Below are positions 1 through 6,374 of a stretch of DNA of 10,160 nucleotides, in pieces. The notes beneath the pieces were generated by a model that did no database searches, was not told where the DNA came from, and saw nothing but the letters and a program-made list of their open reading frames with translations. This DNA comes from Flavobacteriales bacterium. Lineage in GTDB: Bacteria; Bacteroidota; Bacteroidia; Flavobacteriales_D; Sanyastnellaceae. The position numbers and the translations under genes are program-made. Positions within the stretch are counted from its first letter, which is position 1, and every line of letters begins with the position of its first letter. The DNA is taken from contig DQRJ01000043.1 of NCBI GenBank assembly GCA_015663855.1, positions 1-10,160 of the forward strand, written 5' to 3'.

Positions 1-324
1 AACACCATTCGATCGGCTGGAAGTTCCGCAACCATGAACATCAACTCTGACTACAAACCTTCAATAGGAGGTCGTAAGTTGACGAAAATAAATATATCCT
101 CCAGAATTTCACAAGTTCCAAATGAAAATATCAACCAGAGTTCAAGTAAACCTATTCGAGAACACGACCTATCAGAAGGGACATTAGTAAAACACGTTAA
201 GTTCGGAAAAGGAAAGGTTGTGAAAATTGAGGGGGAATCTCCGAACATAAAGGCAACCATATTCTTCCCTGCAGCAGGATCTAAACAACTCCTTCTAAAA
301 TTCGCGAAACTTGAACTTTTATGA
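1..324 (+). CDS. UvrD/PcrA-type ATP-dependent DNA helicase, C-terminal fragment
   Basis: The reading frame is open from the first base, so this is the 3' end of a longer gene cut by the window edge. The ATG at 34 is internal. The last ~50 residues (GTLVKHVKFGKGKVVKIEG, then SKQLLLKFAKLELL) match the Tudor-like C-terminal domain of UvrD/PcrA superfamily 1A helicases, whose typical form is a KFGxGxV strand and a KKLLLxxAxL end. In the family this domain contacts RNA polymerase and couples the helicase to transcription-linked repair. The stretch before it is low in recognisable motifs and looks like the usual flexible linker. None of the helicase motifs are inside the window, so activity cannot be judged. 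The stop codon overlaps the next start (ATGA), which suggests co-transcription and translational coupling with the lipoprotein gene. Family assignment rests on the tail alone. Confidence 0.82.
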   Translation, partial: NTIRSAGSSATMNINSDYKPSIGGRKLTKINISSRISQVPNENINQSSSKPIREHDLSEGTLVKHVKFGKGKVVKIEGESPNIKATIFFPAAGSKQLLLKFAKLELL

Positions 325-986
325 AGCACTCAATTTTTTCTACCATCCTAGCTATTAGCTCTCTTGCTTTCTTCTTAAGCGGGTGCTGCCGGACAGATTG
401 TGCAAACACCTATATTATTGAGGGCGTAATAACTGAATCAACTACCGGACTTCCTTGTATAGGGTTTGATGTCGAATTAGAGGAACAAGTGCTTGAAAAT
501 GGCGTTCTGAATGGATTTTTTGAAACTGCTGGCACAACATCTACTGATGATGCCGGTTTCTATTCAATAATCTTTCCACGTAAGAATGCTCTCGAATACA
601 GACTCAACGTTTCTCAGGAAGGTTGGTATGACATCCTTATATACATTGATCCTGAAGATTTTTATCCAGATATTCCAGTCCAAATAGATATCGAGTCCGT
701 ACCGGTAGGAGAACTTGGTATTCACGTTTTTAATGACTTGCCCACAAACGATTCTGACAAGATAAGATTTCGACTTCTTAAAAATCACGAACAGTACTCA
801 ACCTGTGACACAGAGTGGAAAGTCTTAAACGGAGCGTCAATTGACACCGTGTTTAATTGTGTGCTTCCTGGAAACACATGGATGCCATACCTATATATAG
901 ACGAATCAAACGAAGATGTCATCGAAGTAACGGACTCTGTGTTCTGTGTTGCATTTGAGGTGACTACATTAGAAATACTGTATTAA
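321..986 (+). CDS. Putative lipoprotein with carboxypeptidase-regulatory-like (beta-sandwich) domain
   Basis: This is a 221-residue protein with a type II signal peptide: K3, a hydrophobic stretch from about 5 to 19, and lipobox LSGC with the lipidated Cys at 22. The mature protein begins CCRTDC. Residues ~32-120 (EGVITESTTGLPCIGFDVEL, later TDDAGFYSIIFP) have the pattern of a CarboxypepD_reg-like fold: a G-V-I strand, a T-G-x-P turn, and a D-x-x-G-x-Y/F strand. The second half (GELGIHVFND onward) also looks beta-rich and has several cysteines that could pair. It carries no catalytic motif I recognise, so the function is unknown. A cell-envelope anchored structural or binding role is inference. 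There is no acidic run right after the Cys of the kind reported as a surface-export signal in some Bacteroidota lipoproteins, so periplasmic anchoring is as likely as surface exposure. Its start overlaps the helicase stop by four bases. Confidence 0.75.
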   Translation: MKHSIFSTILAISSLAFFLSGCCRTDCANTYIIEGVITESTTGLPCIGFDVELEEQVLENGVLNGFFETAGTTSTDDAGFYSIIFPRKNALEYRLNVSQEGWYDILIYIDPEDFYPDIPVQIDIESVPVGELGIHVFNDLPTNDSDKIRFRLLKNHEQYSTCDTEWKVLNGASIDTVFNCVLPGNTWMPYLYIDESNEDVIEVTDSVFCVAFEVTTLEILY

Positions 987-1016
987 CTATCTTTTTTTTA
1001 CCTAAACGACAATAGT

Positions 1017-1691
1017 TTGGACCTGAAACTAAAATATCCTCTACCCGAAAATGTCGAGAGTCATTCTATTGAAATCACTCGAACTGCGAGATGGTTTCAC
1101 ATTGGCGTATTGCCTTCTGAATGTCAGGAAATAGTAATTCTGCTTCACGGATATGGACAACACCCATCATATATGCTAAGCGGGCTACACAGTTTAGAGA
1201 AAGCGGGAAGAAGCATTTGCGCCCCTGAGGGTTTGAGCAGATTCTATGTTAGAGGTGCCAATGGAAGAGTAGGTGCGTCTTGGATGACCCGGGACGATAG
1301 GCAGCAAGAAATCAAAGACCATATTTCGTACTTAAATACGTGGCTTCAATCTTTGAAGCTTTCGAAAAATAGACATATTACTTTAGTAGGATTTTCGCAG
1401 GGAGTAGCGACAGCAGCTCGATGGATTGCAAGCGGTGTTGAAATAGATAAGGTTGTTTTTTTGTCAGGAACTTTACCTCCCGAATGGAAACTCAAAAAGC
1501 CCCAAATATCTGAGCGTATTGATGAAATTCACATTGTGAGGCCTTTGCATGATGAATTCTACTCAGAAACTGAACACCATCAAGCCTTAGATACCCTTAA
1601 ATCACAAGATGTCGTAGTGAAAAGTCATGAGCCGGAAGGAACGCACAAGATCAACGCTCAAATACTTAACCGCATCTTAACCGCATCTTGA
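1017..1691 (+). CDS. Alpha/beta hydrolase, phospholipase/carboxylesterase family
   Basis: This is a predicted cytosolic serine esterase of 224 residues without a signal peptide. Visible elements are the oxyanion-hole strand ILLHGYGQ (41-48), the nucleophile elbow GFSQG with Ser127, a likely acid in RPLHDEF (Asp179) and the catalytic His210 in GTHK. GFSQG and the spacing fit the abhydrolase_2 (carboxylesterase/acyl-protein thioesterase-like) family. The natural substrate cannot be told. The start is uncertain: no in-frame ATG exists before codon 53, well past the beginning of the domain, so TTG is the best candidate. Sequence resembling family N-termini begins only near residue 15 (ESHSIEITRTAR). 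The gap to the upstream lipoprotein is 30 bases and includes an eight-T run. The final residues come from an 11-bp tandem duplication that moved the reading frame just before the stop. Confidence 0.83.
   Translation: MDLKLKYPLPENVESHSIEITRTARWFHIGVLPSECQEIVILLHGYGQHPSYMLSGLHSLEKAGRSICAPEGLSRFYVRGANGRVGASWMTRDDRQQEIKDHISYLNTWLQSLKLSKNRHITLVGFSQGVATAARWIASGVEIDKVVFLSGTLPPEWKLKKPQISERIDEIHIVRPLHDEFYSETEHHQALDTLKSQDVVVKSHEPEGTHKINAQILNRILTAS
1665..1686 (+). repeat. 11-bp perfect tandem duplication at the hydrolase 3' end
   Basis: The unit CTTAACCGCAT occurs twice with no spacer (1665-1675 and 1676-1686), followed by CTT of a third copy. Because 11 is not a multiple of three, the second copy is read in a different frame and gives the ending ILTAS before TGA. 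Removing one unit would give ILN followed by TAA at once. The two versions therefore differ only at the last few residues, and both stop promptly. Confidence 0.9.
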
Positions 1692-1693
1692 AC

Positions 1694-1701
1694 TAACTTT
1701 G
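1694..1701 (+). promoter_or_regulatory. Candidate Bacteroidota -7 promoter box for the deiminase gene
   Basis: TAACTTTG is an exact match to the Bacteroidota sigma-A -7 consensus TAnnTTTG. It lies just after the hydrolase stop and 38 bases before the preferred ATG, leaving a 5' leader of about 30 bases. No clear -33 TTG/TTTG is present at the expected distance, since that region is filled by the 11-bp repeat. The assignment rests on the -7 box and its position only. Confidence 0.5.
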
Positions 1702-1739
1702 TAGAACCTGTATTTTTATTGAAATCAATTCCTTACGCA

Positions 1740-3560
1740 ATGTTTACTCGCGTCACACTCATTATTTTAATTCTTTTCTCGACCAAATCTTTGGCGCAAC
1801 AGGTATCTCATCCAGTTTGGCCTAATGAAGTGAGCGCAGAGGAAAAAGCATACATCGAGGAAAATGAACTTTTGGAAAACTGGGACCCCAGAGTGATGTC
1901 GCGGGGCATTGAAACTCCTCCCCCTTATACAGAATTGCGAACCGCAGCAGAATGGGAAGAGATAGAGGTTTTGACTATAGCTTGGGAAGGATTCAACTGC
2001 ATACTTAAACAGATCGTAGCCGCATCAATTAGCGAATGTCGTGTTGTCGTTTTTACAGAAAACCCTAATTCAACTTCTAACTATCTTACAAGTTCTTCGT
2101 GCGGCGGTACTGTTGATTTGAGTAACGTTGACATCGTGCAAGCCAATTTAAATACGATTTGGATTAGAGATTATGGTGCAAACACTGTTTACGGATCGTG
2201 GAATGACGACAGAATTCTAGTCGACTGGATGTACAACAGGCCTCGCCCTGACGACGATGTGATTCCAGATGTACTTGGGTCGCAGTTAGGATTAGAGGTG
2301 TATAGCACGACTGCAGAGCCTTACGACTTAATGAATACCGGTGGAAACTGGATGAGCGATGGATTCGGGACAGCATTTGAATCTGAATTAGTTATCGATG
2401 AAAATCAGGGCGGATCTACCTGGTGGACGGACTATCCAAACCATACCGACGAAGAAATAGAGGCGATTTTCGAAGATTTTCTAGGCGTTCACACTTTCAT
2501 TAAAATGCCTACCCTGCCATACGACGGCATTCACCACATCGATATGCACATGAAGTTACTTGATGAAAGTACTTTAATGGTTTCCGAATACCCTGACGGC
2601 ATAGCTGATGGTCCTCAAATCAATGCGAACATTGATTACGTTCTATCTAATTATACAACCAAATGGGGAACTCCATTCAATGTGATCAGAATTCCCAGTC
2701 CACCACAGCTAGGAGGCGGATATCCTAATACTGGTGGGTGGTACGAAACATATAGCAACGCTGTTTTTGTAAACGAGAAAATTCTATTACCTACATACTA
2801 TGAACAGTACGATACAACTGCAATCAGGATTTGGGAAGAGGCTATGCCTGGATATGAAATTGTAGGTATCGATTGCGATGGATCGGAACCCATAATATCT
2901 CTCAGTGGTGCTATTCATTGCATCACGCACTCCGTTTCCGTCGAGGACCCACTTATTATAAGTCACCTTCCGCTTCAGGACACTGAAAACACGACAGATC
3001 CTTACAGCGTAGAGGCATATTTGAGTCACAGATCTGGAATCGCTACTGCGACCCTCTCCTATTCCGACTCGCCAACAGGACCATGGACAGAAGTAATAAT
3101 GATCGATTCCGGAGATGGAGAAAACTGGACAGCTGATATCCCAGCCGCTCCTGAAAACACGAACATCTACTACTTCATCAGTGGCATCTCCAATTCAGGT
3201 AAAATTGGCGACCGACCTATGCCCGCTCCAGAAGGTTGGTGGACGTTCCACATCGGAGAAATCATCATAAATGGTATAGGTAGCTTTGATTTAAACCAAA
3301 TCGGAGCTTTCGCCTCTGCCTATCCTAACCCAGCTTCCGCCATAACATGCGTTCCTGTAACCCTTAGACATGAAGCCGAAGTGAAAATACTTCTTAGAGA
3401 TGCACTCGGAAGAGAAATTGAAACACTGCACGATGGCACTTTACCCTCTGGTGAAACAAAGCTGTTTTTCCAAGCATCATCTCTTCCAGCAGGGGCCTAT
3501 ATCGTTACACTAGAATTCAAGAACGGAAGAGTTGCCTCGACTAGAGTTATGGTTCAATAA
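1740..3560 (+). CDS. Secreted peptidylarginine deiminase (Porphyromonas-type), T9SS cargo
   Basis: Predicted to convert arginine to citrulline outside the cell. With the ATG start it has 606 residues: signal peptide 1-19 (FTRVTLIILILFS, cut near SLA-QQ), a PAD_porph/agmatine-deiminase-fold domain to about 400, an Ig-like domain about 405-510, and a T9SS sorting tail from YPNP (528) to the end. Expected catalytic residues are all visible: Asp144 (WIRDYG), His266 and Asp268 (HHIDMH), Asn340 (TYSNAV) and Cys394 (AIHCITH). The Asn-to-Cys interval, 54 residues, equals that between N297 and C351 of P. gingivalis PPAD as I recall them. The Arg-Pro-Arg at 167-169 fits the position of PPAD Arg152/Arg154, which contact peptide C-terminal arginine, favouring peptidylarginine over agmatine as substrate. 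A TTG 21 bases upstream is possible, but ATG gives a cleaner signal peptide. It stands alone as a transcription unit, ending 28 bases from the convergent neighbour. Exact substrate is inference. Confidence 0.88.
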   Translation: MFTRVTLIILILFSTKSLAQQVSHPVWPNEVSAEEKAYIEENELLENWDPRVMSRGIETPPPYTELRTAAEWEEIEVLTIAWEGFNCILKQIVAASISECRVVVFTENPNSTSNYLTSSSCGGTVDLSNVDIVQANLNTIWIRDYGANTVYGSWNDDRILVDWMYNRPRPDDDVIPDVLGSQLGLEVYSTTAEPYDLMNTGGNWMSDGFGTAFESELVIDENQGGSTWWTDYPNHTDEEIEAIFEDFLGVHTFIKMPTLPYDGIHHIDMHMKLLDESTLMVSEYPDGIADGPQINANIDYVLSNYTTKWGTPFNVIRIPSPPQLGGGYPNTGGWYETYSNAVFVNEKILLPTYYEQYDTTAIRIWEEAMPGYEIVGIDCDGSEPIISLSGAIHCITHSVSVEDPLIISHLPLQDTENTTDPYSVEAYLSHRSGIATATLSYSDSPTGPWTEVIMIDSGDGENWTADIPAAPENTNIYYFISGISNSGKIGDRPMPAPEGWWTFHIGEIIINGIGSFDLNQIGAFASAYPNPASAITCVPVTLRHEAEVKILLRDALGREIETLHDGTLPSGETKLFFQASSLPAGAYIVTLEFKNGRVASTRVMVQ

Positions 3561-3577
3561 AACCAAGTTTAAGCAAA

Positions 3578-3593
3578 ACTGACCTAATTCAGT
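3578..3593 (-). terminator. Weak hairpin between convergent genes, possible terminator
   Basis: ACTGA and TCAGT form a 5-bp stem around a six-base loop at the meeting point of the two convergent genes. On the - strand it overlaps the stop of the Bax-inhibitor gene and is followed by TTTGCTT, a short T-rich run. The stem is short and AT-rich, so it would be a weak terminator at best. Confidence 0.28.
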
Positions 3594-4305
3594 CCCTACC
3601 TCCTAATAAACGAAGTAGGAAAAGGAAGAGGTTTATGAAGTTCAAGTACAGAGACACTGCCGCTAAAATTGCTAGCTTAGTGGCACCGGCTGTTCCGTAT
3701 TCTACACCAGCTCCTATGCGCTTTATTCTCTGCGTATCGTAGGCTACAAGACCCGTAAATATTAGGACTCCAGCAACGCTTATGATAAAGTCCATCATAG
3801 CGCTATGCATAAACCAGTTTACTACCGAAGCAATAATTATTCCGATTAAGGCCATAAACAATAACGACCCCAACTTACTCAAATCCATTTTAGTTGTGTA
3901 TCCCGCGAACGCCATCACAGCGAAAGTGCCCGCTGTAATAAAGAAAACTTGAGTGATAGACCCCATAGAATAAATAAGGAATACGGAACTAAGAGATAAC
4001 CCCATAGTTGCGGAAAACGCGATGAACATCATTGTCAAAGTCGTAGCGCTATACTTCTGCAAACCAGCGTTCATCGCAATGATGAAACCGAAAGGAGCGA
4101 GTAAAATCACCCAACGCATAAGCCCGCCTGCTCCTACAATCTGTACGTACAATCCGTTTGAAGCTGCATACCAAGCAACAAATGCCGTAATTAAAAGGCC
4201 TATTACCATCCAAGAAAACACGTTAGAAACGAAATTCTTAGCTAATGCACCTTCTGCTGGCACGAATTCCTCATCTAAAATGCGCAGGGGTTGATTTGTT
4301 TTCAT
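3589..4305 (-). CDS. Bax inhibitor-1 (BI-1/YbhL/YetJ) family membrane protein
   Basis: This 238-residue integral membrane protein has about seven hydrophobic segments (about 26-48, 62-80, 88-112, 116-136, 146-166, 170-189, 210-233), the usual size and topology for the family. Family marks are GLVAYDTQRIKRI (Asp190) in the late helices and LYLNFINLFLFLLRLLG at the C-terminus. Bacterial members such as YetJ act as pH-sensitive calcium leak channels; cellular roles elsewhere are poorly defined. The second acidic residue of the pH sensor is normally Asp in an LYLDFINLF-type motif, but here it is Asn222. If my recollection of YetJ is right, gating may be altered. The ATG lies 11 bases after the folE stop, so it is the last gene of the pterin operon. 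A functional tie to pterins is not evident and may be simple read-through. Confidence 0.9.
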   Translation of the reverse strand: MKTNQPLRILDEEFVPAEGALAKNFVSNVFSWMVIGLLITAFVAWYAASNGLYVQIVGAGGLMRWVILLAPFGFIIAMNAGLQKYSATTLTMMFIAFSATMGLSLSSVFLIYSMGSITQVFFITAGTFAVMAFAGYTTKMDLSKLGSLLFMALIGIIIASVVNWFMHSAMMDFIISVAGVLIFTGLVAYDTQRIKRIGAGVEYGTAGATKLAILAAVSLYLNFINLFLFLLRLLGGRD

Positions 4306-4316
4306 CTTCTTCAGTT

Positions 4317-4913
4317 TTAATCTCTATCAATTAAATGCATTAACTCTTTTCGAGTCTTATGATCATTTAAGAACGCACCCGTAAAGGCACTTGTTGTGGT
4401 AACACATCCTTGTTTTTCAACTCCTCTCATCTGCATACAAAGATGCTGAGCTTCTATAACTACAGCTACTCCTCTAGGGTTAAGAGTGTCCTGAATACAA
4501 TCACGAATTTGTTCAGTAAGTCTCTCCTGCACTTGAAGCCTTCTCGCAAAAGCGTCAACTACTCTAGGGATTTTGCTCAATCCTACAATCTTTCCGTTAG
4601 GAATATAAGCTACGTGTGCCTTTCCGAAAAAAGGAAGCATATGATGTTCACATAGACTGAACACCTCGATATCCCTTACAAGAACCATTTCATCATTATC
4701 CTCAGTAAACAAGGCTGACTTAATAATTTCAGCTGGATCTGACCCCATCCCGGAAGTCATAAAGGCTAGTGCTTTCGCCACTCTTTCGGGCGTTTTAAGA
4801 AGTCCCTCTCGATTTACATCCTCCCCTATCCCGGTTAATACCGTTCGATATTGTTCCGCTAGACTAGAAATAGCCTTCTCGTCGTATTTATCAATGCGCT
4901 CGTATAATGCCAT
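4317..4913 (-). CDS. folE: GTP cyclohydrolase I
   Basis: This enzyme converts GTP to 7,8-dihydroneopterin triphosphate, the entry step to folate, queuosine and biopterin. It has 198 residues, normal for a bacterial FolE. Family motifs run in order: LLKTPERVAKAL (38-49), the zinc-site segment FSLCEHHMLPFFG with Cys88 and His91, YIPNGKIVGLSKIPR, the long helix RRLQVQERLTEQI, and IEAQHLCMQMRGVEKQG with the third zinc ligand Cys159, then VTTTSAFTG. All metal and substrate residues appear intact, so a zinc-dependent type IA enzyme is expected. It starts 13 bases after the stop of the pterin-synthase gene and ends 11 bases before the Bax-inhibitor gene, so the three are almost certainly one transcript. 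No Shine-Dalgarno sequence precedes the ATG, only an A-rich stretch. Confidence 0.96.
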   Translation of the reverse strand: MALYERIDKYDEKAISSLAEQYRTVLTGIGEDVNREGLLKTPERVAKALAFMTSGMGSDPAEIIKSALFTEDNDEMVLVRDIEVFSLCEHHMLPFFGKAHVAYIPNGKIVGLSKIPRVVDAFARRLQVQERLTEQIRDCIQDTLNPRGVAVVIEAQHLCMQMRGVEKQGCVTTTSAFTGAFLNDHKTRKELMHLIDRD

Positions 4914-4926
4914 CGTAATTTGCTAG

Positions 4927-5355
4927 TTATTCGCCGCCGAAGTACTCCGCGAAGTTATTCTCTGACTCACATAATTTGAGGGCATGTAATTCACATCCGC
5001 TCGCTTTTATCGGTTCTTTTATTCTATCCCAAATCGCCACGATTAAATTCTCCATAGTAGTTAATTGCCCTTTCATCCACGGAACATCCAAATTCAAGTT
5101 CTTGTGATCAATAGGATCCTCCACATATTCTTTGAGGATTGCCTTTAGTGCATTGAAATTCATAGAATAACCCGTTTCTGGAACAGGAGTACCCTTTACT
5201 GTAACGTATAGGTCGAAATTGTGACCATGCCAATTTTCATTAGCACACTTTCCGAATACCTCGTGATTTTTCTCGCTGCTCCAATCCTCATTCCAGAGTT
5301 TATGAGCTGCATTAAAGCGAGCACGACGGGTAATATATATTATTTTATTTGACAT
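4927..5355 (-). CDS. 6-pyruvoyl-tetrahydropterin synthase / 6-carboxytetrahydropterin synthase (QueD) family
   Basis: This enzyme acts on the product of FolE, 7,8-dihydroneopterin triphosphate. It has 142 residues, close to animal PTPS. Zinc ligands are His18 (NAAHKL) and His43 and His45 (WHGHN); the catalytic Cys37 lies in FGKCANEN. A DHKNL motif carries His84, and TTMEN at 99-103 and the pterin-anchoring glutamate Glu130 in LCESENN follow. The Cys-to-His spacing is CX5HGH, as in animal PTPS (FGKCNNPNGHGHN). Classical QueD has CX3HGH. By the published PTPS-subfamily signatures this points to the 6-pyruvoyl-tetrahydropterin (biopterin) type, but Bacteroidota enzymes with this spacing are often annotated queD, and no queC, queE or queF is visible nearby. 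I therefore leave the symbol blank. It is the first gene of the operon with folE. Confidence 0.9.
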   Translation of the reverse strand: MSNKIIYITRRARFNAAHKLWNEDWSSEKNHEVFGKCANENWHGHNFDLYVTVKGTPVPETGYSMNFNALKAILKEYVEDPIDHKNLNLDVPWMKGQLTTMENLIVAIWDRIKEPIKASGCELHALKLCESENNFAEYFGGE

Positions 5356-5363
5356 AGATAAAG

Positions 5364-5371
5364 CAAAGGTA
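5364..5371 (-). promoter_or_regulatory. Candidate -7 box for the pterin-synthase/folE operon
   Basis: On the - strand this reads TACCTTTG, an exact TAnnTTTG match, ending eight bases before the ATG. The transcript would have a leader of only a few bases or none. No convincing -33 TTG is present. The box mirrors the hldD-side box across a 21-bp spacer. Confidence 0.5.
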
Positions 5372-5392
5372 GCAGAACTAGAGGTGTGGATA

Positions 5393-5400
5393 TACCTTTA
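5393..5400 (+). promoter_or_regulatory. Candidate -7 box for hldD
   Basis: TACCTTTA differs from TAnnTTTG only in the last base. It ends five bases before the hldD ATG, which would make the transcript essentially leaderless. Its -33 region would lie on top of the opposite promoter's -7 box, so the two promoters could not be occupied together. There is no clear -33 motif, so this is a weak call. Confidence 0.35.
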
Positions 5401-5405
5401 CCCCC

Positions 5406-6374
5406 ATGATAATCGTAACAGGTGCAGCAGGTTTTATCGGGAGTAGGTTAGCGAGACGCCTCAACCAGGATGATTTTAATGATTTAATTCTTGTTGACGA
5501 CTTTTCAAGGGCTGATAAAACTGCCAATTACGAAGGGTTAAAATTTTCGCAAAAGGTTTCTCGCAAAAACTTTCCAGTTTGGTTGAGAGAGAATGAAAAT
5601 CAGATTCAATTTATATTTCATTTAGGCGCAAGAACTGACACAACCGAGCAAAACGTTGAACTTTTCAATGAACTTAACCTCAATTATTCGAAAGAAATTT
5701 GGAATTTGTGTGTTGAGTTTGGGATTGCGATGGTTTATGCTAGTTCCGCTGCAACGTATGGAGATGGGGCTTTAGGATACTCTGACTCTCATGAAATTAT
5801 CGATAAACTCAAACCATTAAATCCTTACGGAGATTCGAAAAACGACTTCGACAAGTGGGCGCTTAAACAAGAACGCTCCCCCTATTTCTTTGCGGGACTG
5901 AAGTTCTTCAACGTTTACGGACCTCACGAAGATCACAAAAGCCGCATGGCTTCAGTCGTACTTCACACCTTCAGACAAGTTACTGCCACAGGCAAAATGA
6001 AGCTCTTCAGATCGCATAGAGACGATTACGATGATGGTCATCAGACTCGTGATTTCGTTTTCGTCGATGACGTATGTGACGTATGTATGTACATGATGAA
6101 TGAACGCCTTTCTGTGCCAAACGGACTTTACAACCTCGGCTCAGGCAAAGGGCGAACTTTCCTTGACCTTGTAAACTCGACATTTTCGGCAATGAATCTC
6201 GAACCCGATATTAACTTCATCGATACACCACTCGATATAAGAGATACATACCAATACTTTACCGAAGCCGACTTAACGAAGCTACGCAACGCAGGCTACT
6301 CAAAAGAATTTACTTCTTTAGAAGATGGTGTTCAGGAATACGTTGTAAACTACTTAGCGAATCTCCGCTCTTAA
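5406..6374 (+). CDS. hldD: ADP-L-glycero-D-manno-heptose 6-epimerase
   Basis: This cytosolic NADP-dependent epimerase makes ADP-L-glycero-beta-D-manno-heptose for the LPS inner core. It is an extended SDR protein of 322 residues (E. coli HldD has 310). It shows the Rossmann motif TGAAGFIGS (5-13), the ASSAATYG segment with Ser113/Ser114, Tyr141 and Lys145 of YxxxK (PYGDSKNDFDKW), and Lys178 in YGPHEDHKSRMASV, equivalent to the second catalytic base region of E. coli HldD. The C-terminus (YFTEADLTKLRNAGY) is also typical of HldD. A slightly longer loop, FRSHRDDYDDGHQTRDF, replaces the shorter E. coli stretch and accounts for much of the extra length. The other heptose genes are not in view. 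It runs divergently from the pterin operon and overlaps the end of the convergent regulator gene by 21 bases. Confidence 0.94.
   Translation: MIIVTGAAGFIGSRLARRLNQDDFNDLILVDDFSRADKTANYEGLKFSQKVSRKNFPVWLRENENQIQFIFHLGARTDTTEQNVELFNELNLNYSKEIWNLCVEFGIAMVYASSAATYGDGALGYSDSHEIIDKLKPLNPYGDSKNDFDKWALKQERSPYFFAGLKFFNVYGPHEDHKSRMASVVLHTFRQVTATGKMKLFRSHRDDYDDGHQTRDFVFVDDVCDVCMYMMNERLSVPNGLYNLGSGKGRTFLDLVNSTFSAMNLEPDINFIDTPLDIRDTYQYFTEADLTKLRNAGYSKEFTSLEDGVQEYVVNYLANLRS

Noticed and set aside
992..999. Run of eight T after the lipoprotein gene, possible terminator
   Set aside because: The only nearby dyad is AATACTGTATT, AT-rich, with almost no loop and ending about ten bases before the T run, so no credible stem supports termination.
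1719..1739. TTG start giving the deiminase seven more residues
   Set aside because: The ATG at 1740 gives a compact standard signal peptide; the added residues (KSIPYA) contribute little and TTG is less favoured.
2164..2376. Open frame on the - strand within the deiminase gene
   Set aside because: It is fully inside a well-supported gene, has no recognisable domain and its composition fits an antisense shadow. The same holds for 2787-3029 (-), 4022-4294 (+), 4410-4655 (+), 6007-6192 (-) and 7296-7556 (+).
6069..6086. 9-bp tandem repeat GACGTATGT x2 inside hldD
   Set aside because: It encodes DVCDVC where the family normally has a D-V-x-D-V pattern, so it reflects conserved protein sequence and in-frame codons rather than a mobile or regulatory repeat.
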